Notes under the pieces: generated by a model
What the model saw: only the letters and a program-made list of their open reading frames with translations
The model's database searches: none
Told to the model about the DNA's origin: nothing
NCBI GenBank assembly: GCA_002420115.1
Contig: DIHK01000057.1
Coordinates: 30,807-94,806 of the forward strand
Source of the DNA: Nitrospira sp. UBA5698
GTDB taxonomy: Bacteria > Nitrospirota > Nitrospiria > Nitrospirales > Nitrospiraceae
Direction of reading: 5' to 3'
Length of the DNA: 64,000 nucleotides
Position numbers and translations under genes: made by a program
Shown here: in pieces, positions 44,192 through 52,682 of the stretch
How the letters are laid out: the number at the start of each line of letters is the position of its first letter
Numbering within the stretch: position 1 is the stretch's first letter

Positions 44192-45292
44192 TTACGTGAT
44201 TGCTCGTTCCCTCCCTATACCGGGCTTACATACCGTTTCTTCAGTCGTCTGCATGTTATCTGAGCGATCTGTGATACGTTCTAGCCAAATCTCCCGCCAG
44301 TATGGATAGGTAGCTCGTGGACAATAGATTGGCTTCGTGAAATGCCCCACGCAGTACAGCCCTTCAAGAACAAGACATTCGTTCTTGAGCTCCATCAGTT
44401 GACCAGTCTTTTCGTTCATGATCTTCTTGAGGCGCTGAGATACGCGGAATGTTTTTCCACAATTAGTGGCCATTTCAGGGTGAAAAGCCATACCTCGGTT
44501 GACCAGCTTGTCGTCGACTGTCTCAAGAATATCCTCGTACTTCTTTATTTTGACCAACTCTCCAACTTGAATATTCGCATTTACAGATGGAGTTCGGGTC
44601 CTTGCTGGGACACTGCCCCTACGGAAAGGATAGGGTATGCCTCCACGTATTCTTTGAATGGCATCGTAGGCAGATCGAAGTGCAGAACCAAATCCAAGGC
44701 CTGATTCGGCCAGATCATGAATAAGCAGGGCCAGCAAAGACGATAGAATTTGTGATATCCGCGCGTTGCCTGATCTGTAGTCCTCCACATATTGCCAAAG
44801 AGCCCATCGAGGCAGTTGCCGTGTGGCGAATGGAAGCTGCACTGCCTGACATCTGTACAGTGGCCTTTCCGCTCCCTCTCCTTCCTGTATACGACGGGTT
44901 CCTGCCCAGATGTCCGACTCAGAACATCCTGCGATCAGATGTGGCTGGATGTCCTGCCCATCAGTAACTCGCTTAAGCCAAGCTTCCTTCCAGATTATCG
45001 TGCATCTCATTTCACAACCGCCATAGGCCACACCGTCACAACGCAACCCTTCTAAAATTACCGAGTTCGACAGACTCCTTGCTCCAGTACCATTGACCGT
45101 ATCACACACCTTGTGCGCGCGGTTTTGCACCGGAAATCTCTGACCGCAATATGCCAGCATTTGTGGCATGAATGGCAGTTCTTCTAAACGCGCGCGTGAG
45201 TCCAGGGTGCTCAATATTTCCGGCAGACTACGAACCTCAACCCATTCACCAACCCTCAACCTCAGGGTCGTTGCTATTTTATTTTCATTCAT
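44192..45292 (-). CDS. Unknown protein with two copies of a cysteine-containing domain
   Basis: A 366-residue protein of unknown function. Two copies of a domain of about 100 residues are visible. The first (near 10-110) reads LRVGEWVEVRSLPEILSTLD, YCGQRFPV, LEGLRCDG and WKEAWLKR. The second (near 240-345) reads IQVGELVKIKKYEDILETVD, NCGKTFRV, LEGLYCVG and WREIWLER. Copy 1 has additional cysteines (GGCEMRC) that could bind metal; copy 2 has lost some. No signal peptide or membrane helix is present. ATG 45292 has GAGGG six bases upstream; TTG 45313 is rejected. Relatives exist as hypothetical proteins in other bacteria, as far as I recall. Confidence 0.65.
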   Translation of the reverse strand: MNENKIATTLRLRVGEWVEVRSLPEILSTLDSRARLEELPFMPQMLAYCGQRFPVQNRAHKVCDTVNGTGARSLSNSVILEGLRCDGVAYGGCEMRCTIIWKEAWLKRVTDGQDIQPHLIAGCSESDIWAGTRRIQEGEGAERPLYRCQAVQLPFATRQLPRWALWQYVEDYRSGNARISQILSSLLALLIHDLAESGLGFGSALRSAYDAIQRIRGGIPYPFRRGSVPARTRTPSVNANIQVGELVKIKKYEDILETVDDKLVNRGMAFHPEMATNCGKTFRVSQRLKKIMNEKTGQLMELKNECLVLEGLYCVGHFTKPIYCPRATYPYWREIWLERITDRSDNMQTTEETVCKPGIGRERAIT

Positions 45293-45542
45293 ACATGGCC
45301 CTCGGCTATCCAATATGTAATCGACTGCTACCGATGCACTCAGTCATGGCGTGGGCGAAACGAGCAGCCTTTCAATTGCTAATTGCACGTGTCAGATCGA
45401 GGCCTCTTTTTAAAATCTTGACGACCTCTCTAGCATCGGATCCATTCGGTTGACTAGAGATGACACCCTGAGGCGAGCACAATAGGACCCAAACAAATCC
45501 GCGTCGTCCAAGATAGATACCGCATACTCGTCTATCCAATAT

Positions 45543-46043
45543 TCACGCCCGCGTCCTCTCATTCCGTCGAACCCAAAGAAGAGCCCCAAGCCCCCCACCG
45601 AGAAGACAAAGCGCCACAAGAACACCGATGGCGTTCCCGACATTCCTCCCTAGCATTGCGTAACCTGCCATACCAATGCCCATCCAGAACAGCTTCTGCC
45701 ATTGGTAGGAATCAAACCGCTTTGCTAGCTGCCGTCGTTCCCACCATGTTAGATGGGCCTCTTTTGAGAACGGTACGAGTCTTCGAACCATTGCGGGACC
45801 TAGCCTAAGCAAGAACAGAATTGCGAGGAACGAGCCAATCACGTACCAAACCTGTTGTCCGTTGTCACACAATTGGCGGAGCACGTATGCGGTAATGAAG
45901 CCAAGCCCTATCCGCGTACCTATGCTCCAGGGGTATTGATCAAGAAGCACGACACATCGCTCATGGACTGGCATAGATGAATGATCCATCACCTTCATGT
46001 TGCTTCTTTCTTGCCCTGTTCTGGCATCTCCCTTCCATGTCAT
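45543..46043 (-). CDS. Small membrane protein of unknown function
   Basis: A protein of up to 166 residues with about four hydrophobic segments (IGLGFITAYVLRQLC, WYVIGSFLAILFLLRLG, LFWMGIGMAGYAMLG and AIGVLVALCLLGGGLGALLWV). Polar stretches include KEAHLTWWERRQLAKRFDSYQWQK. I do not recognise a family. The start is unclear (ATG 46043, or ATG 45998 MKVMDHSS). It has gaps of about 230-260 bases on both sides, so it may be transcribed somewhat apart from its neighbours. Confidence 0.6.
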   Translation of the reverse strand: MTWKGDARTGQERSNMKVMDHSSMPVHERCVVLLDQYPWSIGTRIGLGFITAYVLRQLCDNGQQVWYVIGSFLAILFLLRLGPAMVRRLVPFSKEAHLTWWERRQLAKRFDSYQWQKLFWMGIGMAGYAMLGRNVGNAIGVLVALCLLGGGLGALLWVRRNERTRA

Positions 46044-46301
46044 AGCATCTCGTGTTCAGTCGCAGGATAGATAATAGATAGTCGCAAGGTTGTGTTTGGG
46101 TCTGAGGTGTGCGCTGAGCCATCCTGCGATGACGAAACCCAAACCGACTCAGAGAAGACAGAAAAGATACGCGGATGAAGACCAGGGATGATGGCGCTTG
46201 GAATCACACACTCGTCAGGATATGCCGTCGACCTGCTGCAGCCTATGAAGAAGTATGGCGAGACCTACCTCTCATCGCTCAAGGAGTCTGCGAGCAAGTC
46301 A

Positions 46302-47015
46302 CTATAGGACAACGATTTTTCGCCCGTAGAACGCCTCGGCATACTTGGTCGTCCCGTTAGCTTCGATACCGCGAAGTCGAAGCAGTGAATAGAACGTGTC
46401 TTCGGTAAACCACTGTCGGCTTCGTTGCGTTGAAAACTCTTCCATCAGATATCTTGCCTTTGCATCACACAATTCCTTTGAGAGCGGGACATAAACATTG
46501 GGTTGGCCAAGATCACCGTCATACTTTGGAATTTCGTACTCAAGAATCAGGTGATTCCTGAATGTGTTCCACGTCAGCTCACAGATCAACCGGTGGTCTT
46601 GGTGCGAGTCATGCCGGCAATGAGAAAAAATCAGGTCCGGCGTCACACGGGTCTTAAGCTGCTCAAAGAAGGCTTTAATCTCTTCTCCACGATAAGGGAA
46701 GAAACTTTCTTTGAAGGCCTTCGTAACTATGGTATATGCTTTAGCTCCGCTGAGAAACCGTTTCGCACTAGTAACGGCCTCCTGCTTTCTGGCCCCATTT
46801 GCGCAGAAGACTACCCACGTGACATTGCAATTGCTGTACGTTTGCAGGAGCTGAAGAATGGTCCCACCACACCCAATTTCGATGTCGTCCGAGTGAGCTC
46901 CTAAACATAATATGTGATGTTCCCTCGAAGCCTTCTGCTTTACCAGTGGCCACATATCCCTTAGACCCTTTTTGCCTTTATACTGGTCCATCTCCCATAT
47001 CCCCAAAGATCTCAT
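46302..47015 (-). CDS. PIG-L family N-deacetylase
   Basis: A 237-residue LmbE/PIG-L protein. The metal-binding motif HILCLGAHSDDIEIGCGGT is near 34-52 and a later HCRHDSHQDHR supplies further ligands, as usual in this zinc-dependent family. Members deacetylate GlcNAc-containing lipids or nucleotide sugars, so it can create a free amino sugar for acylation. The first 25 residues are poorly conserved; ATG 46991, eight bases behind GGGGA, is an alternative start. It follows the cytidylyltransferase gene by 15 bases. Confidence 0.88.
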   Translation of the reverse strand: MRSLGIWEMDQYKGKKGLRDMWPLVKQKASREHHILCLGAHSDDIEIGCGGTILQLLQTYSNCNVTWVVFCANGARKQEAVTSAKRFLSGAKAYTIVTKAFKESFFPYRGEEIKAFFEQLKTRVTPDLIFSHCRHDSHQDHRLICELTWNTFRNHLILEYEIPKYDGDLGQPNVYVPLSKELCDAKARYLMEEFSTQRSRQWFTEDTFYSLLRLRGIEANGTTKYAEAFYGRKIVVL

Positions 47016-47030
47016 CCCGTTCTTCTGGTG

Positions 47031-47804
47031 TTATGACCACACCGCCCAAGGAGTTTCCCCTTTAGCATACATGTCGTCGAGGCGCTGCTTATCCTTAAAA
47101 GTGTCCATACTGATCCAGAATCCCTCGTACCGGTACGAACATAGCTTGCGCTCTTTGATGAGGCGCTGGAATGGCTCATAGACCAGTTCCTCCCCCGCCT
47201 GGATGTAGCGAAAAATGTCGCTCCGAAGCACAAGGAACCCTCCGTTGATCCAGAGACCGGTCTTGTTAAGGTCCTTAATATCCAAGACGTTTCCAGATTC
47301 CTCGACTTTGACAACATGAAAGCTCTGAATAGGACGGACGCTCAAGAAACTCCCAATCGCATCTTGACGCCTAAAATCCTCAATAATGTCGGGCAGACAG
47401 CAGTCCGTTAATCCATCGGTATAGTTAGCCAGGAACATCTCCTCGCCCTTTAAATACGGCTCTACAGCCTTGAGTCGCTGGCCGACGTTGGCATTGAGTC
47501 CTGTCTCCACAAACGTAATTGTCCAATCTTCAATGTCAGTTTTTGCGATCTGGATCTCCCGTCCTCCCTTAGACATCGTGAAATTGTTCGACAGACACTC
47601 GTCATAGTTTCGGAAATAATCCTTGATCACATCCCCTCTGTATCCCAGACAAAGAACAAAGTCCTTATGCCCATAGTGTGCGTAGTATTTCATTAAGTGC
47701 CAAAGAATCGGCCGATACCCGATGTTCACCATGGGTTTTGGAATGGAGTCCGAATACTCCCGTAGTCGCATGCCCAGACCACCACAGAACAATACGACTT
47801 TCAT
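47031..47804 (-). CDS. RfbF-like sugar-1-phosphate cytidylyltransferase
   Basis: A 257-residue nucleotidyltransferase: VVLFCGGLGMRLREYSDSIPKPM at the N-terminus (nucleotide loop), LWHLMKYYAHYGHKDFVLCLGYRG near 33-57, and NYTDGLTD as the metal motif. The RfbF-like features suggest glucose-1-phosphate cytidylyltransferase, giving CDP-glucose for CDP-deoxysugars; a related NDP-sugar is possible. No CDP-glucose 4,6-dehydratase was recognised beside it, so the route downstream is incomplete or uses the epimerase at 47843-48760. Confidence 0.82.
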   Translation of the reverse strand: MKVVLFCGGLGMRLREYSDSIPKPMVNIGYRPILWHLMKYYAHYGHKDFVLCLGYRGDVIKDYFRNYDECLSNNFTMSKGGREIQIAKTDIEDWTITFVETGLNANVGQRLKAVEPYLKGEEMFLANYTDGLTDCCLPDIIEDFRRQDAIGSFLSVRPIQSFHVVKVEESGNVLDIKDLNKTGLWINGGFLVLRSDIFRYIQAGEELVYEPFQRLIKERKLCSYRYEGFWISMDTFKDKQRLDDMYAKGETPWAVWS

Positions 47805-47842
47805 CTTGTCTCTCCTCCTCTTCCCACATGCTGAGGGAATAC

Positions 47843-48760
47843 CTATAAGCTAGCGGCTTGAGCAAGCTCAGCTTTGTACCACTGAGCAGTATGCGCCAGA
47901 CCTTCTTGCAAGGAAGTCTTCGGTCTCCACTGTAACCAGCGCTCCGCCTGCGCGATATCGGCAACTCGGTCACTGTTGCTTGGCGGCGCTGAACCCTCCT
48001 CGAACCTCGGCTCAACCGTCGCACCGGTGATAGCTGCAAGCCGCGCAGCGACTTCTCGAACGGATGTCGCCACGCCTGTTCCAAGATCTATAGTCCGCCC
48101 TTCCACACCCGACGCGACTGCTGCAGCAAGTATCCCCTCGACAACGTCATCCACAAACACGCAATCGACACGACGATCGGCACTTTTGATGATCGGTTCT
48201 TTTCCTTGCAACAGGGACAGGGCCAGATACGGGACGAGCTTGTTAGGCCGTTGCCTCGGGCCATAGGCCATGAACGGGCGAACGATGACGATGGGCGAGC
48301 CATGCACTGCATAAAACCATCGTCCATAGAGCACTGTCCCCCATTTTGACAGGGCATAGGGTGAGGCTGGTAACGCATCGCCTCCACCGACCTCAGGTTC
48401 TTCGAGCGATCCCGTCAGAATGACCCTCGAACAACCGGCCTCCGTTGCTGCGACCAACACATTTACCGTCGTGACCAAATTCCTCTGAAATGTAGGAATG
48501 ACCAACTCGAGGTCCGTTGACGTGTTCGTCTGTCCAGCAAGATGAATGACGACATCCGGCTTCACCTCCTGAAATACGTGGCGGACAAATTCAAAACTCG
48601 TCAAATCTCCGACGAAGACCGGCACCGACAATTGCGGCTGTGGCGTGCGAGCAACTCCATATATTCCGGAGTCGAGTCTGACCAACTTGGCCATAACATT
48701 GGCGCCAAGAAATCCCGTGACCCCGGTAACCAAGACCTTTCGGCCCGCCCATTGATTCAT
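47843..48760 (-). CDS. NAD-dependent nucleotide-sugar epimerase/reductase
   Basis: A 305-residue extended SDR: VLVTGVTGFLGANVMAKL near 9-26, HLAGQTNTS, catalytic YALSKWGT (Y-x3-K), and VFVDDVVEGI near 200. It could reduce, epimerise or dehydrate a nucleotide-activated hexose, probably the one made by the cytidylyltransferase 38 bases downstream. Its ATG overlaps the stop of the PhyH-like gene by four bases. Substrate cannot be set from sequence. Confidence 0.83.
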   Translation of the reverse strand: MNQWAGRKVLVTGVTGFLGANVMAKLVRLDSGIYGVARTPQPQLSVPVFVGDLTSFEFVRHVFQEVKPDVVIHLAGQTNTSTDLELVIPTFQRNLVTTVNVLVAATEAGCSRVILTGSLEEPEVGGGDALPASPYALSKWGTVLYGRWFYAVHGSPIVIVRPFMAYGPRQRPNKLVPYLALSLLQGKEPIIKSADRRVDCVFVDDVVEGILAAAVASGVEGRTIDLGTGVATSVREVAARLAAITGATVEPRFEEGSAPPSNSDRVADIAQAERWLQWRPKTSLQEGLAHTAQWYKAELAQAASL

Positions 48761-49689
48761 AGACTTACCGCACCGCCCCCACGCTCTTGTTGAATGGTCG
48801 GACAGATGTCCTGCACATTTTCGTGTGGCACCACGAGTTCCTCTGGAAGCTTTGCTAGATCGCTTACGCGATAAAAATCCCTGAGCGCAGTTCCGGTGCA
48901 GGCAGCATCGACGTTGGGTGCACCAATCTTCGCCGCCACATCATCAATATGAACGGTGCGGAAGTCGATGCTGAATCGTGTATATCCGGAGGTGTTGGGC
49001 ACGCTGGAATGCAGGTGCGCGGCTGAGAACAACAGCATGCCGCCCTCTTTTGTGATCACGCGAATCTGCGGGTTCAGCTCCACCTGTCCAATGGGATGCG
49101 GTTGTTTTCTCGTATCCTGCTTGATGTATTTCGCTGCATCTTTCCTCGCAGTCTGCACATACTCGTAATAGTTGAACTCCCTCGACTCATTGGCGACAGG
49201 CGCATCCCAATAGAGAGAATGAAACGCCATCGCGTTATCCGGCTGAATGGGATAGATCGGAAGCCACCAGTTGATCTGACACATCGGCGCGGCATACCAC
49301 GTGTCCCGGTGCGGATGAAACGCGTACGCGATGCCCGAGGTCAAGAAGTTATCCGAGGTCGACGTCCTCATGCGGGGAACATCGAAAAAAGTCTTATCGG
49401 GATTACATCCCATATCTACTAGAAGGTTCTGGAGCAACTGTTTTGAGGTCGGATGGTTGATAAACTTCGGCTTTAGGAGAGTCAAAAGCTCTATATATTT
49501 CTCGACGGTAAGGTGATGCTGTGCCGTCAACGGATCATGCGGCCAGAACGCCTCTCGGATCAGTTCACGCGCCCACTCAATAAACGCCAGCGAACTCGGC
49601 CGCGGCGAATACACTAGGAGTTGCCCTTCGAACAGAAACTTCCGACGACGATCGTCGTCCACCATTGGATCAACAAATACCGCATTCAT
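48757..49689 (-). CDS. Phytanoyl-CoA dioxygenase-like protein
   Basis: A 310-residue protein of the PhyH/2-oxoglutarate-Fe(II) oxygenase type. FHPHRDTWYAAPMCQINWWLPI contains the H-x-D metal pair, and SAAHLHSSVPNTSGYTRFSIDFRT holds the distal histidine and the arginine for 2-oxoglutarate. It would hydroxylate a sugar or lipid-linked substrate. PhyH-like genes are found now and then in nucleotide-sugar clusters, often next to methyltransferases as here. Its stop overlaps the following epimerase ATG; the 365-base gap upstream may hold a promoter. Confidence 0.78.
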   Translation of the reverse strand: MNAVFVDPMVDDDRRRKFLFEGQLLVYSPRPSSLAFIEWARELIREAFWPHDPLTAQHHLTVEKYIELLTLLKPKFINHPTSKQLLQNLLVDMGCNPDKTFFDVPRMRTSTSDNFLTSGIAYAFHPHRDTWYAAPMCQINWWLPIYPIQPDNAMAFHSLYWDAPVANESREFNYYEYVQTARKDAAKYIKQDTRKQPHPIGQVELNPQIRVITKEGGMLLFSAAHLHSSVPNTSGYTRFSIDFRTVHIDDVAAKIGAPNVDAACTGTALRDFYRVSDLAKLPEELVVPHENVQDICPTIQQERGGGAVSL

Positions 49690-50054
49690 TCGACACCTCG
49701 ACTCGCGTTAAAGTTTTCCTGCTCGCACATCATCGGCGCTTCACCTTTCCTGTATTTCCTACCGCTGCATATGGATCAGGAGTCCATGGGTGGATACACA
49801 ACGAGCCGGCTCCCGACAGTCCCCGTGCTGAGATACACTCAACATCCTACATTCCAATCCCTGCATTCGAACGACATGACTCCGCCTCAACCAACTGGCG
49901 TCTCCTCTCAACGAGCGCCAGCATCTTTCATAGTATGTAACGCTGGGATCTTACCCGGTGGGAAGACCATGCCACTTGATACTGTTTCTCTACTCTTCCA
50001 TCGCGAGCGAGCAGAGAGATTTCCATTCCTGTCGTGTGAGGGAGACACGCCACT
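49690..50054. other. 365-base intergenic gap
   Basis: This gap lies between the C-methyltransferase and the PhyH-like gene. The plus-strand frames here (49621-50058) overlap both neighbours and have no recognisable content. I see no convincing promoter, hairpin or RNA gene. Confidence 0.5.
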
Positions 50055-51302
50055 CTAGATAATATGCACCTTGGGAATTGGGACAATGAATTTCCCTCCC
50101 CACTCACGAATGAATGAGTTCTGCTCGACAATTTCTTCTTTTAAGTTCCATGGGAGAATAAGAACATAGTCTGGCTTCGTTTCCAGAATTCTTGTTGGCG
50201 TGAAGATGGGAATATGTGTGCCTGGCGTGTATTTCCCCTGCTTGTATGGATTTCGATCGACGGTATACTCAAGAAAGTCAGTTCTGATTCCGCAATAATT
50301 CAGCAACGTATTTCCTTTCCCCGGTGCTCCATAACCCGCAATGGTCTTTCCAGATTTCTTGATACTGATGAGACACTCGAGAAGATCTCGTTTTGTTCTC
50401 TTGACCTGCTCGCCGAATTGGCGATAACACTCCAAACTGGAAAGCCCCGCGACGATTTCTCGTTCGTGCAGTTCCTGGACCCTCTCCGAGACCAATTTTT
50501 CCCCGTCTTCCTGGTGGCGGGCGTAAATTCTCAATGAGCCGCCATGCGTGGGTAACTCCTCCACGTCGAACAAGGTTAACCCATGTTCGGCAAACACCTC
50601 CTCTACGGTCAGAAACGAGAAGTAGGAGAAATGCTCGTGATAAATCGTGTCGAACTGATTGTCCTCCATCAGTTTCATTAGGTGCGGGAACTCCATGGTA
50701 ATGATCCCACTTGGCTTCAGGAGAACCTTCATGCCCCCAACAAAGTCGTTCAAATCCGGGACATGAGCCAAGACATTATTTCCCAAGAGCAGATCAGCAT
50801 GTTTCCCAGCCTCAGCGAGCTCTCTCGCAGTCGCTCTCCCAAAAAACTTTACTAGCGTGGGGATCCCCTTCTGCATGCCCACCTTCGCAACATTGGCCGC
50901 TGGTTCAATCCCTAAAACCGGCACCCCTTTCTCTACGAAGTACTGAAGGAGATACCCATCATTACTTGCAATTTCTACGACTTGACTCTTGGCTGAAATC
51001 CCGAACCGCTTGATCATGAGGTCGGTGTAGGCCTTCACATGCTTCAGCCAGGTGTCGGCATACGATGAAAAGTATGCATACTCGGAGAAGATGTCACCGG
51101 GGCTGACATATTCCTGCAACTGCACAAGAAAGCATTGCCCACATACATACGCATGAAGCGGATAGAACGCTTCCATCTGGTTGAGCTGATGACATTCAAT
51201 ATGGGTCTGGCACGGAGGGGACATGCCGAGATCGACAAACGTCTCGACCAGCGGGGCGTTACAGAATCGACACCTTGCCTGTGAATCACTAGTTTGTCCC
51301 AT
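50055..51302 (-). CDS. Sugar C-methyltransferase (NovU/TylCIII type)
   Basis: A 415-residue SAM-dependent methyltransferase with the three-part build of sugar C-methyltransferases. The N-terminal zinc part has CRFCNAPLVETFVDLGMSP and YVCGQCFLVQ. The SAM domain has VVEIASNDGYLLQYF near 108-122. The C-terminal part has IAGYGAPGKGNTLLNYCGI. These enzymes methylate C3 (or another ring carbon) of a keto-deoxysugar, making branched sugars. It fits the RfbF-like and epimerase genes downstream. Confidence 0.88.
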   Translation of the reverse strand: MGQTSDSQARCRFCNAPLVETFVDLGMSPPCQTHIECHQLNQMEAFYPLHAYVCGQCFLVQLQEYVSPGDIFSEYAYFSSYADTWLKHVKAYTDLMIKRFGISAKSQVVEIASNDGYLLQYFVEKGVPVLGIEPAANVAKVGMQKGIPTLVKFFGRATARELAEAGKHADLLLGNNVLAHVPDLNDFVGGMKVLLKPSGIITMEFPHLMKLMEDNQFDTIYHEHFSYFSFLTVEEVFAEHGLTLFDVEELPTHGGSLRIYARHQEDGEKLVSERVQELHEREIVAGLSSLECYRQFGEQVKRTKRDLLECLISIKKSGKTIAGYGAPGKGNTLLNYCGIRTDFLEYTVDRNPYKQGKYTPGTHIPIFTPTRILETKPDYVLILPWNLKEEIVEQNSFIREWGGKFIVPIPKVHII

Positions 51303-51364
51303 GTTGTTATCCTTCTACCTGCTGATGAGAACCCACAATCCGTCCCAACCGTAACGGCAGACCA

Positions 51365-52645
51365 TCACGAGCGGCCTATCGGCTTAATAAGTCCGGCTTC
51401 CATCAAATCATCTGCGGCCTTTCGAATCTTTCCAAACACCATTCCCGAGCGCTCCGCAATGTCCAATAAGCTGTGCCGACCATCGGACAGATTCAGCACC
51501 CAGAGCAGGGCCAAGTTTTCCTCGCTGCCCGGAGCTCGGTAGAGTCCCTTCTTTCCTAGTTGCGGTTCACACTCCTGATTGAGACTCACATACGTCTCGT
51601 TCCGCTCAATAATTTCCAGAATCTGACTCATCTTCTCGTAAGAATCAGCAAGCGACTCGACCGTGACAAACTCAAGATTGTCCGCGGAGGTATGGTATTC
51701 CTGGAAACACCCATTGGGTGTTCTCATAAAGCAACCGACCGGAAGATCGAACCCTGGCGAGCAATACTGCCGTTCATCATAACCATATGGGGAAAACTCC
51801 TGGATCGAAAAATCTTTGCCACCGTGCTGCAGGGTGTGGATGGCGGCTCGGTCAATGTCCACACGTCCCGACCGCGACCGTTTATATGTTAGCTTCCCAC
51901 GATCTCCGACGCAGGTCAGTACCATGCCGTGCCGAACTTTCTTTGTCTGGGCCTTGTTCAATGCCAACCAAGCAATAGCCCCAACGGTCACTGGCAGGAA
52001 GAGGAACCGATAGGAATAGCGACGCGGCTGATGAGCAAGCGTCTCCGCAAGCAGGGTTCCCAGCGCAACCCCGGAAAGATTATCGTTGCATAAGGATGGA
52101 TGACAGACGTGGCAAGAAATGAGGATTTCCTCCTCCTGCTCCCCGTTGAGATAGCACTCGCCATAGGACAGATGGCCCGCCTCCAATGATGAATCGATAC
52201 AAACCTCATAGTTGTCGTCACGGAGCGTCAGCAGTTGCTTATGGCTCACACAAAATCCCCAACTCTCTCTGTAGTACGATGTGCGGTAGGGGATCCAGTC
52301 CGGGTGATCGGGCAAAGAGAACAGATGTGGCTTCAGTTCATCCAGGGACATCTGGCGATGGACAGGAACGCTATAACTCACAACATGCAGGTTGGATTGT
52401 TGGAAGTCTACAACTCGTTTCCCATTCGAATCCTTAATGTAGGCATCGCGAATATTCCACTCTTTTGGGATTGTCCAATCGAACACGGGGGTCCCGGTAG
52501 GAATCTCGTGCACTGTAAGTGGGATTCGCTTCTGAATGTGACGAAGGGTGGTTCGGAGGCCTTCCCCAGTGATACTTCGGCAGAGCGGATAAAGCTCGGC
52601 TACAAAGTCATGAATCTCCCTTCCAATACCTCTTTGAGGGCTCAT
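51365..52645 (-). CDS. DUF4910 aminopeptidase-like protein with winged-helix tail
   Basis: A 426-residue protein. The N-terminal and central part is peptidase-M28-like: LISCHVCHPSLCNDNLSGVALG carries histidine and aspartate metal ligands, and EVCIDSSLEAGHLSYGE lies before it. The last 80 residues (LLWVLNLSDGRHSLLDIAERSGM...) look like a winged helix. This DUF4910/DUF2172-type combination is frequent in polysaccharide clusters, beside sugar methyltransferases, but its substrate is unknown; deacylation of a sugar amide is one idea. It lies 62 bases upstream of the methyltransferase gene. Confidence 0.78.
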   Translation of the reverse strand: MSPQRGIGREIHDFVAELYPLCRSITGEGLRTTLRHIQKRIPLTVHEIPTGTPVFDWTIPKEWNIRDAYIKDSNGKRVVDFQQSNLHVVSYSVPVHRQMSLDELKPHLFSLPDHPDWIPYRTSYYRESWGFCVSHKQLLTLRDDNYEVCIDSSLEAGHLSYGECYLNGEQEEEILISCHVCHPSLCNDNLSGVALGTLLAETLAHQPRRYSYRFLFLPVTVGAIAWLALNKAQTKKVRHGMVLTCVGDRGKLTYKRSRSGRVDIDRAAIHTLQHGGKDFSIQEFSPYGYDERQYCSPGFDLPVGCFMRTPNGCFQEYHTSADNLEFVTVESLADSYEKMSQILEIIERNETYVSLNQECEPQLGKKGLYRAPGSEENLALLWVLNLSDGRHSLLDIAERSGMVFGKIRKAADDLMEAGLIKPIGRS

Positions 52646-52682
52646 CGATCCTCTTCACCTGGCTTTCAAAGCCTATGGCGAT

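Noticed and set aside
46175..46360. Short plus-strand open frame in the gap before the PIG-L gene
   Set aside because: It runs into the deacetylase gene on the opposite strand and shows no conserved pattern.
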